Of a stretch of DNA of 34,429 nt, positions 25,138 to 33,033 are shown one piece after another. A model generated the notes under the pieces. The model was not told the DNA's origin. It saw only the letters and a program-made list of their open reading frames with translations, and did not search any database. Source of the stretch: Streptomyces soli (GTDB taxonomy: Bacteria > Actinomycetota > Actinomycetes > Streptomycetales > Streptomycetaceae); the NCBI RefSeq assembly GCF_003999195.1, contig NZ_RJVR01000112.1, forward strand, positions 1-34,429. Reading direction: 5' to 3'. Both the position numbers and the translations under genes were made by a program. The number at the start of each line of letters is the position of its first letter. Within the stretch, counting starts at the first letter, position 1.

Positions 25138-26168
25138 CTATCTGGCTTCGGCACGGGCGACGCCGGCGCGGAAGCCGTTGAGCATGGCAGATACATGGGA
25201 AGGGGTGCCGGACGTACGAACGGGCTTACGGGCCGCCGGCGCGGGCTGGCCCGGGGCCGGGACCGGGTCCGGGGCGAGGAGGCGGCCCGGGAGGGTGACA
25301 AGGGCGGAGACGCCGCCGCCGGGAGTGTCGAAGAGCCGGACCTCGACGTCGAGGCGGCGGGCGAGGCGGCCGACGACGTAGTGGCCGAGGAAGCGGGTCG
25401 GGGCCACGAGGAAGGCCTCGTCGCCGGCCAGGCGGGCGTTGGAACGTTCGAGGTCTGGGCCGGGCATGCCGACGCCGTGGTCGACGACCGCGAGGCAGTA
25501 TTCGTCGCCGTCGGACCAGCCGTGCACCTCGACGGGCTCGGTCGGCGGGGAGAAGGTGAGCGCGTTCTCGACGATCTCGGCGAGCAGATGCGCGAGATCC
25601 GCGACGGCGTGGCCGCGCAGATGGCAGGGCTCGACCGTGGCGACCATGACGCGGCGGAACTGCTCGACCTCGGCCAGAGCCGCCTGCACCAGCTCCAGGC
25701 TGCCGGCCATCCCGCTGGACGTACGGGGGGTGTGCTGGCCGACGAGGACGAGCAGGCTCTCGGCGTTGCGGCGCATGCGCGTGGCGAGGTGGTCGAGCTC
25801 GAACAGCTCGGCGAGGGCGTCGGGGTCGAGCTCCTGGCTCTCCAGGCGGGTGATGAGGCCCAGCTGGCGGCGGATGAGGCCCTGGCTGCGGCGGCCCAGG
25901 TTGGCCAGGGACTCGGTGGTGTTGCGGCGCAGTACGGCCTGCTCGGCGGCGAGCCCGACCGCCGTGCGCTCGACGCCCCGCAGGGCCGCGGCCACCTTGG
26001 TGACCTCCTCGGAGCCGTTCAGTCCCCGTTCCGGCTTGCCGTCGTCCGCGTCCGGCAGCCTGCCCTCCTCCTGGATCCGCCGTACGGCCTCCGGCAGCCG
26101 CTGCCGGGCGACCTCGTCGGCGTCGCGAGCGAGCGCGTCGAGGGGGCGGTGGGTTGCGCAGTGCTCAC
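25138..26168 (-). pseudogene. CvnA-like sensor histidine-kinase protein, probable frameshift near 26142
   Basis: The C-terminal ~285 residues match CvnA. SLANLGRRSQGLIRRQLGLI, then LDHLATRMRRNAESLLVLVG and the ATPase N-box EIVENALTFSPPTEPVEVHG are present, followed by VVDHGVGMPGPDLERSNARL. In-frame homology extends upstream of the first usable start, GTG 25995, as LDALARDADEVARQRLPEAV back to about 26146. Adding one base in the five-G run at 26142-26146 would join it to GTG 26168 (VSTAQPT). Even then no membrane helices or sensor domain exist, so this CvnA would be cytoplasmic. With GTG 25995 the protein is 285 residues and may still be made. The cvnB-like gene follows after ten bases. Confidence 0.65.
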
Positions 26169-26211
26169 AGTTGCTGATGGGATGTCAGGCGTCAGGTGGT
26201 CATGGTCGTAC

Positions 26212-26226
26212 CTGACGGTCCGTCAG
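26212..26226. repeat. 15-bp palindrome CTGACGGTCCGTCAG (copy 2)
   Basis: This perfect odd palindrome lies between the acyl-ligase-like stop and the cvnA-like gene. It differs by one base from the copy at 17736-17750. Confidence 0.5.
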
Positions 26227-26272
26227 ACAAGGGGTCACGCGAAGTCGGGATCGGCGAGGTCCACGGTCCCGT

Positions 26273-27055
26273 CTATGAGACGACCGGCAACAGGATCCGC
26301 CACACCGCCTCCTCCAGTCCGTGGACCGAGGCGATCCACCCCACGCTCTCCTCCGGCGTCCCCAGTTGCGCCGCGCGCGCCAACTCCCCCAGCAGTTCGC
26401 CCAGGTCGCAGTGGCGCAGCGGGGGCTCCAGCCGGCCGCCGCCGAGGCCGTCGGCGACGTACCGCTCGTACGCGACGGCCGAGCGCAGGACGCCGACCGG
26501 CCGCCAGGACGCCGCCAGCCGGTCCGCTCGCTCGCCGCCGACACGGGCGCCGTCGGCCTCGATGACCTGGGTACGGGACCGGTCCACCGCCAGCGAGGTC
26601 CACGCGTCGCCCCCGGTGAGCACCGCCGCCGGGCGGCACCGTTCGACGGCCTGCGCGACTGCGCCGGGGCGGTCGGGGCCGCCCGTACCGGCCGCCACCA
26701 CGGGCACCGCCGACATGCCCGCGTACAGGCAGCCGAAGAAGGCACCGGCGAGGTCCACCCCCTGCGGGTAGGCAAGCAGGACGCGACTGCCGGGCGGCAC
26801 CACAAGACCCAGCCGGGCCGCGACCGCCCGGGCCCGCCGGTCGAGGTCGGCGAAGCTGCAGCCGAGGAAAGGCGTGGCGTCGGGCCGGTTCGCCGCCCGG
26901 CGCCGGAGCAGGGGCCCCGGCAGGCGCCGTACGCTGACCGGCACGCCGCGGGCGCCCGTGTCGGGGCCGCTGGGTCCTTTGGGGCCGTCAGGGCCCTCCG
27001 GTCCATCCGGGCCGTTCGGGCCGCTCACGGCCTCCGGCATGCATCGTGAGCACAT
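26273..27055 (-). CDS. Truncated acyl-AMP-ligase (FAAL)-like protein with collagen-like head
   Basis: The 260-residue product resembles the N-terminal part of fatty-acyl-AMP ligases: SFADLDRRARAVAARLG, then GSRVLLAYPQGVDLAGAFFG and CLYAGMSAVPVVAAG. A later segment, LGTPEESVGWIASVHGLEEA, looks like the FAAL segment after the AMP-binding loop. The loop itself (YTSGSTG-like) is absent and the adenylation core and C-terminal domain are missing, so catalysis is unlikely. Residues ~11-32 are seven Gly-Pro-X triplets (GPNGPDGPEGPDGPKGPSGP), a collagen-like tract. The start could be ATG 27055 or 27040. It precedes the cvnA-like gene on the same strand and is divergent from afsR. Its role may be structural or vestigial. 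Confidence 0.65.
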   Translation of the reverse strand: MCSRCMPEAVSGPNGPDGPEGPDGPKGPSGPDTGARGVPVSVRRLPGPLLRRRAANRPDATPFLGCSFADLDRRARAVAARLGLVVPPGSRVLLAYPQGVDLAGAFFGCLYAGMSAVPVVAAGTGGPDRPGAVAQAVERCRPAAVLTGGDAWTSLAVDRSRTQVIEADGARVGGERADRLAASWRPVGVLRSAVAYERYVADGLGGGRLEPPLRHCDLGELLGELARAAQLGTPEESVGWIASVHGLEEAVWRILLPVVS

Positions 27056-27315
27056 GGGCAGCCCGTCACTCCCCCCGGCACACGTACACGAATCGAATTG
27101 GCCCGACACACACAGCACAGCCCCCGCGGCGACACAGATGGAACCTCAAATTCCCGGTAACTCTTCGCGCAGCGCCCCCCGTCCGGCTACCCATAGGTGA
27201 CCTGGACCGGTTGACACGGCAAACTGGCACGGCGACCACTGTTGCGGTTCGCGATGAACGATCGATAAACGCGCCCGTCGCGACCGGAAACGGCGCGTCG
27301 GCACAGGGGGCAGGA

Positions 27316-30264
27316 ATGAGGAGCGGCAACGCAGGATCCGACCCGCAGGCGGTGCCGAGCGCGGAGCGGCGCTTCACGGTCCTAGGCCCGGTACGGGCCT
27401 GGCGGGGCAACGAGCCGATCACCAGCATGCCGCCGCAGCAACGCGCCCTGCTGGCCGCCCTCCTCCTGCGCGGCGGCCGCGCCGCCACCGCCGCCGAACT
27501 CCTCGACGCCCTCTGGGGCGAGGAGCCGCCCGCCACCGCCCTCGCCGCCCTGCGCGGCTACGCCTTCCGGCTCCGCAAGGCCCTCGGCACCGACGCCCTC
27601 ACCACCGTCGACGGCGGCTACGCCCTGCACACCGAGCCCGCCGCCCTCGACCTCACCCTCGCCGAGACCTACGTCGCCGACGCCGAGAAGGCCCGCGGCG
27701 CCTCCGACCTCGGCAAGGCCCGCGACGACCTCGCCCGCGCCCTCGCGCTGTGGGACGGCGAGCCCCTGGCCGGCCTCCCCGGCCCGTACGCAGACGCCCA
27801 GCGCAACCGCCTCGCCGAATGGCGCCTCCAGCTCACCGAGACCCGCCTCGACCTCGACCTCCAGGTCGGCTGCCACGCCGAAGCCGTCTCCGAACTGACC
27901 GCGCTGTCCGCCGAACACCCCCTGCGCGAGCGGCTGCGCGCCCTGCTGATGCTCGCCCTGTACCGCAGCGGCCGCCAGGCGGAGGCCCTCGGCGTCTACG
28001 CGGACACCCGCCGCCTCCTCGCCGACGAACTCGGTGTCGACCCCGGCGCCGAACTCACCGACCTCCACCAGCGCATCCTCGAAGTCGACCCGGCCCTGCT
28101 CCAACCCCCCGCCCCCCAGGCCGAGTCCGCCCAGGATCCGGTGCGCCCCGCCCAACTCCCCGCGACAGTCTCCGACTTCACCGGCCGTGCCGCCTTCGTA
28201 CGCGAACTCGGCGAGATCCTGGCGGACGGCGGCGTCATGTCCGTCTCCGCCGTCGCGGGCATCGGCGGCGTCGGCAAGACCACGCTGGCCGTGCATGTCG
28301 CGCACGCCGCCCGCGAGGCCTTCCCCGACGGCCAGTTGTACGTCGACCTCCAGGGCACCGCCGCCCGGCCGGCCGAGCCGGAAGCCGTCCTGGCCTCCTT
28401 CCTACGGGCGCTGGGCATCCAGGACTCCGCGATACCCGACTCCCTGGCCGACCGCTCTGCCCTCTATCGCTCCACCCTGGCCGGCCGCCGCGTCCTCGCC
28501 CTCCTCGACAACGCCCGCGACACCGCCCAGGTCCGCCCCCTCCTCCCCGGCACCCCCGGCTGCGCCGCTCTCATCACCAGCCGCGTCCGCATGGTCGACC
28601 TGGCGGGCGCGCATCTCGTCGACCTCGACGTCATGAGCCCCGAGGAAGCCCTCCAGCTCTTCACCCGCATCGTCGGCCACGAACGCGTCACCAGCGAACG
28701 CCAGGCCGCCCTCGACGTCGTCGCCGCCTGCGGATTCCTGCCCCTCGCCATCCGCATCGCCGCCTCCCGCCTCGCCACCCGCCGTACCTGGACCGTCTCC
28801 TTCCTCGCCCGCAAGCTCAGCGACGAACGCCGCCGCCTCGACGAGCTCAAAGCCGGCGACCTCGCCGTCAAGGCCACCTTCGAACTCGGCTACGGCCACC
28901 TCACCCCCGCCCAGGCCCGCGCCTTCCGCCTCCTCTCCCTCCCCGACGGCCCCGACATCTCCCTCGACGCCGCCGCCGCCGTCCTCGACATGGACCCATA
29001 CGACGCCGAAGAACTCCTCGAAGCCCTGGTCGACATCAGCCTCATCGAATCCGCCGCCCCCGCCCGCTACCGCTTCCACGACCTCCTCCGCCTCTACGCC
29101 CGCGACTGCGCCGACCGCCACGAAACCGACGAGTCCCGCTGCGCGGCCCTCCTGCGGCTGCTCGACTTCTACCTGGCCTCCGCCGCCCGCGCGTACGAAC
29201 TGGAGAACCCGGGGGACCGCCTGCTCGACCACCTCGTGGCGACCTCACGCCGGGGCGCCGCCTTCACCGCCCGCGACGAAGCCCTGGACTGGCTGTACTC
29301 CGAAGCTCCGAGCCTCCTGGCCGCCGTCCAGCAGGCAGCCGGCGGCGGCTGCAACGGACCGCTGCGGCGGGCCGTCGACCTGCTGCTGGTCAGCCAGGAC
29401 CTCATGGAGTCCGGCATCTACGCCCGCCAGTACGAGCAGGCGACCCGGGCCGTCGTCAGCACAGCCGCCACCTGCGGCGAAGCCCTGATCGAAGCCCGCG
29501 CGAGGGTTTCGCTCGGACACCTGAGCGGCCTCTCCGGCAGGTTCGAGGACGCCGACCGCGAAGCCCAGCGCGCCCTGGTCCTCGGTCTGGCCGCCGCGGA
29601 CCCGCTGGCCAGCAGTTACGCCGCCAACCTGCGGGGCAACGTGGCTTTCCCCATGCGCCGCTTCGAAGAGTGCGCCGCCTACCACACGACGGCTCTGGAA
29701 GCCTTCCGCGAAGACGGCAACCGCCACGGCGAGGCCGCCGCCCTCAGCAACCTGGCCCGCGCCCAGATCGAACTCGGACAACTCCCGGCCGCCATCGCCT
29801 CCGCCGAGCGCTCCCTGCTCATCTACCGCGGCCTAGGGGCCGGATTCCGTCTGGCCAACGGGCTCTACGCCCTGGCTATCGCCCTCACCGCCGACGGCCG
29901 TACCGCCGACGCCCTCGCCTGCCTGTCCGAGGCCCTGCCCATCTTCCGCGAGGCCCGTCAACAGTTCTGGGAAGCCATGGCCCTCTTCCGCATGGCCGAG
30001 GTCCATTTCTCCGCCGCCAAACACCGGCAGGCGGCAGCTATCGCGGAGCAGTCCCTCGCCCTCCTCCGCGATATAGGCGGCGAGTACCGCTGGGCCAACG
30101 CCCTCACCCTGCTCGGCAAAGCCCTCAACGGCGTCGGCCAGACCGACCGCGCCCGCGCCTGCTGGCGCGACGCCCTCACCGCGTTCACCGCGCTGGGCGC
30201 TGTGGAGGCGGACGACGTCCGGCGTCTGCTCAGCGATCCGTCGGCCCCGGCGGTCGCCGTTTAG
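27316..30264 (+). CDS. afsR: SARP-family global regulator AfsR
   Basis: The 982-residue protein has the AfsR layout. An OmpR-like SARP DNA-binding domain (~19-115: FTVLGPVRAWRG, PPQQRALLAALLLR, LWGEEPPATALAALRGYAFR) precedes the BTAD helical domain (~120-265). The NB-ARC ATPase follows, with Walker A GIGGVGKT at 315-322 and LLDNARD near 396, and TPR-like repeats fill the last third. Sequence such as QLPATVSDFTGRAAFVRELG is very close to what I recall of AfsR from S. coelicolor. Known role: phosphorylated by AfsK, it activates afsS and so antibiotic production. ATG 27316 follows GGGGGCAGGA; the frame to 27046 is not conserved. An afsS-like gene lies downstream. Confidence 0.93.
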   Translation: MRSGNAGSDPQAVPSAERRFTVLGPVRAWRGNEPITSMPPQQRALLAALLLRGGRAATAAELLDALWGEEPPATALAALRGYAFRLRKALGTDALTTVDGGYALHTEPAALDLTLAETYVADAEKARGASDLGKARDDLARALALWDGEPLAGLPGPYADAQRNRLAEWRLQLTETRLDLDLQVGCHAEAVSELTALSAEHPLRERLRALLMLALYRSGRQAEALGVYADTRRLLADELGVDPGAELTDLHQRILEVDPALLQPPAPQAESAQDPVRPAQLPATVSDFTGRAAFVRELGEILADGGVMSVSAVAGIGGVGKTTLAVHVAHAAREAFPDGQLYVDLQGTAARPAEPEAVLASFLRALGIQDSAIPDSLADRSALYRSTLAGRRVLALLDNARDTAQVRPLLPGTPGCAALITSRVRMVDLAGAHLVDLDVMSPEEALQLFTRIVGHERVTSERQAALDVVAACGFLPLAIRIAASRLATRRTWTVSFLARKLSDERRRLDELKAGDLAVKATFELGYGHLTPAQARAFRLLSLPDGPDISLDAAAAVLDMDPYDAEELLEALVDISLIESAAPARYRFHDLLRLYARDCADRHETDESRCAALLRLLDFYLASAARAYELENPGDRLLDHLVATSRRGAAFTARDEALDWLYSEAPSLLAAVQQAAGGGCNGPLRRAVDLLLVSQDLMESGIYARQYEQATRAVVSTAATCGEALIEARARVSLGHLSGLSGRFEDADREAQRALVLGLAAADPLASSYAANLRGNVAFPMRRFEECAAYHTTALEAFREDGNRHGEAAALSNLARAQIELGQLPAAIASAERSLLIYRGLGAGFRLANGLYALAIALTADGRTADALACLSEALPIFREARQQFWEAMALFRMAEVHFSAAKHRQAAAIAEQSLALLRDIGGEYRWANALTLLGKALNGVGQTDRARACWRDALTAFTALGAVEADDVRRLLSDPSAPAVAV

Positions 30265-30365
30265 AGGTGATCCGGCGCCGGAATACCTGGTGTTCCGACA
30301 CCTCAATGGGTCCGTTTATCAGTTGATTATCGACGCCTGCCACGATTCCATCACTGCGAGAGCTG

Positions 30366-30402
30366 CCCGCCTGGTAGCGCACGGGGGTCGTTGCCAGGCG
30401 GG
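30366..30402 (+). promoter_or_regulatory. Hairpin in the afsR-afsS intergenic leader
   Basis: CCCGCCTGG (30366-30374) pairs perfectly with 30394-30402 around a 19-base loop, followed by TTTCG and then 40 bases to the afsS ATG. It could be an attenuator or processing site. Nearby are TCCGGCGCCGGA (30271-30282) and GGTGT-N4-ACACC (30289-30302), candidate regulator dyads. Confidence 0.45.
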
Positions 30403-30443
30403 TTTCGCATCCGCACCTGTCCAGAACCACGAGGGGAGACAGC

Positions 30444-30581
30444 ATGAGCGAGACCACGCCGGACACCACAGAGATCGAAGAGCCCCAGACGGTCACCACC
30501 ACCGACGACGTGACCACCGAAGAGCCCACGGTCAAGGCCGACGACACCACGGTCAAGCCCGACAACTACCACACCCCGTAA
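30444..30581 (+). CDS. afsS: Short AfsS-like regulatory protein
   Basis: This 45-residue protein starts at ATG 30444 behind AGGGGAG. It is acidic and Thr-rich: EIEEPQTVTTTDDVTTEEP, TVKADDTTVKPDNYHTP. AfsS of S. coelicolor is a 63-residue protein with Thr-Thr-rich repeats ending DNHMP; the DNYHTP end and TTxxD spacing here look like one degenerate repeat. Position directly after afsR, on the same strand, is the strongest evidence. AfsS acts downstream of AfsR to stimulate actII-ORF4 and redD and is also bound by PhoP in S. coelicolor, as established there. I infer the same role, with fewer repeats, here. A terminator follows at 30637. Confidence 0.75.
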   Translation: MSETTPDTTEIEEPQTVTTTDDVTTEEPTVKADDTTVKPDNYHTP

Positions 30582-30636
30582 CAGCCTGAGCAAGGCCCAC
30601 GGGGGACAGCACCACCGGGGGGGAACCGGGGGATGA

Positions 30637-30675
30637 GGACCGACCGTGGCGCGGAGGGGGCGCCGCGGCCGGTCC
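30637..30675 (+). terminator. Intrinsic terminator after afsS
   Basis: A 15-base stem (30637-30651 with 30661-30675, one mismatch and one G-U wobble) and a nine-base loop are followed by TTTCG. Confidence 0.75.
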
Positions 30676-30856
30676 TTTCGCATGCACGAACCCCATTGAA
30701 GATTGGCCAGTAATGGTCGCCAACATCCCTTGTTGGGCTGGGCACTTCACCTGTTAGCGTCAACCCCGGAGCTGAACTGCAGCCTCACGAGCCGCAGAAA
30801 CCCGCGGCTGCCAGTGGGCACGACACCGGCCCGAGGCCTTCGTCATGTCCCGCGCG

Positions 30857-31558
30857 TCAGCGCTTGACGCACGTATAAGCCCCGTACACCGACCCCACGA
30901 ACTCCGCGTCGACGATGTCGAAGCCGGAGGCGTCCAGCATCGGCTCCAGAAGCCAGCGGAAGGTGCTGAATTCCGTACGGAGGTGGTCGGCGAAGTCGTC
31001 GCGGGTGTAGCCGGCGGCGGGGTCGGTGACGGCGCCGGACATCCAGCGTTCGAGGACGGCGTCGGCCTCGGAGGGCTGGAAGTCGAAGATGAGGTCGCGG
31101 AGGCGCAGGATACCGCCGGGCCGCAGGGAGTCGGCGATGCGCTGGAGGGCGAGGGCTTTCCAGAAGTCGGGGAGTTGGTGGAGGCCGTTGCGGGTGTGGA
31201 CGGCGTCGGCGGGTGGGCCGGGGTGGTCGTACGAGAGGAAGCCGGCGAGGGCGAAGCCGACGTTCGCGAAACCTGCGTCGGCGGTGCGTTTGCGGAGGGC
31301 GTCCTGCATGGCGGGGGAGACGTCGACCGCTGTCACGTGCCCGAAGCGGCGAGCGGCGGCGAGGGTGAACTGGCCGGTGCCGGCGGCGAGGTCGATGACG
31401 GTGGAGGTGGGGCCGAGCCCGTGGGCGGCGAGCACGGCGATGTCCTCGGCGGGATCGGGGTGACCCTGCTTGCGGTCGTACCCGGCGACGAAGGCGGCGT
31501 CGAGGTGTTCGGGGCCGGCGTAGGCGAGTTCGTCGATCTTCCAGGGCCTGATGGTCAT
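30857..31558 (-). CDS. Class I SAM-dependent methyltransferase
   Basis: The 233-residue product has the Rossmann-type methyltransferase motifs. Motif I is VIDLAAGTGQFTLAAARRFG, followed by VTAVDVSPAMQDALRKR, a GFANVGFALAGFLSY segment (motif II) and LRPGGILRLRDLIF (motif III). The N-terminal ~45 residues (DELAYAGPEHLDAAFVAGYD) form the usual cap. It transfers a methyl group from SAM; the acceptor is not clear, though small molecules or quinones are common for this type. ATG 31558 begins MTIRPWKIDE, with AGGATG just before. It is a single gene facing the afsS terminator; 30676-30856 holds no gene. Confidence 0.85.
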   Translation of the reverse strand: MTIRPWKIDELAYAGPEHLDAAFVAGYDRKQGHPDPAEDIAVLAAHGLGPTSTVIDLAAGTGQFTLAAARRFGHVTAVDVSPAMQDALRKRTADAGFANVGFALAGFLSYDHPGPPADAVHTRNGLHQLPDFWKALALQRIADSLRPGGILRLRDLIFDFQPSEADAVLERWMSGAVTDPAAGYTRDDFADHLRTEFSTFRWLLEPMLDASGFDIVDAEFVGSVYGAYTCVKR

Positions 31559-31601
31559 CCTTCGATTCTGAATCGCCCCCGGCTCGGGCCGCCTCTGGTT
31601 T

Positions 31602-31655
31602 TCACCCGCGCGACCGCAGTTCGCCCTTCAGGACCTTGCCGCTCGTGTTGCCGGC
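31602..31655 (-). pseudogene. C-terminal scrap of an acyl-CoA/AMP ligase
   Basis: On the minus strand the end reads LAGNTSGKVLKGELRSRG and a TGA at 31602-31604. This carries the A10-type lysine motif (NTSGKVLKGELR) that closes the C-terminal domain of acyl-CoA synthetases. Upstream of it the strand is occupied by the next gene tail, so nothing else of the enzyme remains. It is a short but characteristic remnant. Confidence 0.55.
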
Positions 31656-31889
31656 GAGGTCGTCCCCGGCCCCGCCCTGCTCGACGCCGCCCTCCGGGCC
31701 GCCGCCGTCATCGCCTCCCACCCCACCGAGGCCGTCCAGGGCACCGTCCGCGCCGTCTGGTCCGCCCGCGAGGCCGCGCGGGCACAGGCCCTCGCCCATG
31801 CCCCGCACCTCATCGCCCTCGGCAACCTGCCCTCCGACCGTCAGACAGAGCTGTTCACCGGCCGGTCACGGCACTTCCGGGTGCGCTGA
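31650..31889 (+). pseudogene. C-terminal remnant of an enoyl-CoA hydratase/isomerase
   Basis: The plus-strand frame ending at TGA 31887-31889 reads AGEVVPGPALLDAALRAAAV, then HPTEAVQGTVRAVWSAREAA and LIALGNLPSDRQTELFTGRS. This is the closing helix pattern of crotonase-family proteins, where the last helices pack onto the trimer. No start or catalytic oxyanion region is present, and homology begins exactly at the end of the ligase scrap on the other strand. The two remnants meet near 31650, evidence of an old deletion or inversion in a fatty-acid locus. Confidence 0.6.
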
Positions 31890-31892
31890 AAC

Positions 31893-32387
31893 TCAGGCGG
31901 CTTCCTTCGTGGCACTGCTGATGGAGCAACCACTCGACGACGCAGGCGCCTTTGCCCCGCCCACCCCCGTCACGACAGCCCCGACGGTCTTGATCTCCCC
32001 CGCCCCGACCAGCGTGTTCGTCAACGTGGCCCTCCCGACCGGGCTGCCGCTCTTTCCACTCATCTGGACCACAGCACTGAAGTAATAAGCGCCGGTACCA
32101 CCGCTGTTGTCGATCCTCAGCTGGGGCGCCGGCTTACCCGTGTCGGGGTCCGTGCAACTGACGACGGTGATCTGGGACGTGGCATCCGTCGGCCCAACGC
32201 TGCTGGACGACGAACTTCCGCTGGTGGCGGACCTGTACGAATGCGAGGTGCTGTGGCTGCTGCTGCAGCCGCCTCCCCCACTACTGCTGTGACTGTGGAT
32301 GCGGCTACGGGTCTGGAACCCGGTCAACGAGACGACTACGACGGCGAGTACGGCGACAAGCCGCAGCCTGCCGAGACGGCGCTGCAT
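31893..32387 (-). CDS. Secreted Ser-rich protein of unknown function
   Basis: The 164-residue protein from ATG 32387 begins with a signal peptide (RRLGRLRLVAVLAVVVVSL). A Ser/Gly/His-rich tract follows (SHSSSGGGGCSSSHSTSHSY). The second half is a small beta domain: ITVVSCTDPDTGKPAPQLRI, then DNSGGTGAYYFSAVVQMSGK, RATLTNTLVGAGEIKTVGAV. The Cys in SSGC and in VVSC may form a disulfide. It appears to be an extracellular protein with a low-complexity linker. I do not recognise a family. A GGGGG ribosome site stands about nine bases before the start. It is convergent with the crotonase remnant. Confidence 0.7.
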   Translation of the reverse strand: MQRRLGRLRLVAVLAVVVVSLTGFQTRSRIHSHSSSGGGGCSSSHSTSHSYRSATSGSSSSSSVGPTDATSQITVVSCTDPDTGKPAPQLRIDNSGGTGAYYFSAVVQMSGKSGSPVGRATLTNTLVGAGEIKTVGAVVTGVGGAKAPASSSGCSISSATKEAA

Positions 32388-32510
32388 GAAATGAACCCCC
32401 GTGTACACGTGACAAAACGTCGATCACCTTAGCAGCGCGCTCATGTGGCGGCCTGCCGCCTCCGGGCGTAACGTCTGGCCCGGGGCGGGAGAGAGCGAGG
32501 TACTCCGGTG

Positions 32511-33014
32511 ATGCTCCGCAACATCCTCGGGTCCATCATCGCTCTCGCCGGAGCGACGGCCGCCGTCCTGAGCCCCTTCCGAGCCTGGTACGACGGCCGT
32601 CACGGCACCGACTTCCGCATCGAGAACCTCTTCTCCGGCCTCACCCCGGCCCACGCCGTGCTCCTCGGCTCCGTCTTCCTCCCCCTGGCCTTCGCGGCGC
32701 TCCTCACCCTGGCGGCGATCCTCTTCCGCTCACGCACCGTGATGACGGTCTCCGGCCTCCTGGTCCTCGCCACCGCCGTCCTGTGGCTGGTCCAGCGCTC
32801 CCGCCTCCCGGCCGGCCTCAACACCAACTCCGTCGGCCCCGGCCTCGTCTACGCCCTCATCGGCGCCGCACTCCTGCTCCTGGCCGCCGTCGTCATGCGC
32901 GGCCGCCGCCCGCACCGCGTCCCCGACGCCACCCACGGCCACGACCACCCCCTGCCGGGCTCGTACGACCCGTATGGGGACACCCAGACGATGTGGCGGC
33001 CCCCGGAGGAGTAG
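32511..33014 (+). CDS. Small four-helix membrane protein
   Basis: The 167-residue protein has four hydrophobic segments: LGSIIALAGATAAVL, AVLLGSVFLPLAFAALLTLAA, VMTVSGLLVLATAVLWLV and LVYALIGAALLLLAAVVM. A first extracellular loop (FRAWYDGRHGTDFRIENLFS) and a cytoplasmic Pro/His tail (SYDPYGDTQTMWRPPEE) are also visible. This resembles membrane proteins found in many Streptomyces, whose function is unknown to me. ATG 32511 or GTG 32508 could start it, with GAGCGAGG upstream. It is convergent with the afsK-like gene, 19 bases between the two stop codons. Confidence 0.78.
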   Translation: MLRNILGSIIALAGATAAVLSPFRAWYDGRHGTDFRIENLFSGLTPAHAVLLGSVFLPLAFAALLTLAAILFRSRTVMTVSGLLVLATAVLWLVQRSRLPAGLNTNSVGPGLVYALIGAALLLLAAVVMRGRRPHRVPDATHGHDHPLPGSYDPYGDTQTMWRPPEE

Positions 33015-33033
33015 CGCGGCGGCGAGCCGGGGC

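Noticed and set aside
24865..26565. Plus-strand open frame of 566 codons opposite the conservon genes
   Set aside because: Shadow of the roadblock and CvnA-like genes, with no motifs of its own.
27211..27270. Promoter elements for afsR (TTGACA at 27211, ATAAAC at 27265)
   Set aside because: No pair with acceptable spacing and sequence could be settled by eye, so it is not listed as a feature.
27750..30326. Second plus-strand open frame of 858 codons overlapping afsR
   Set aside because: Pro/Arg-rich out-of-frame shadow of the AfsR coding sequence.
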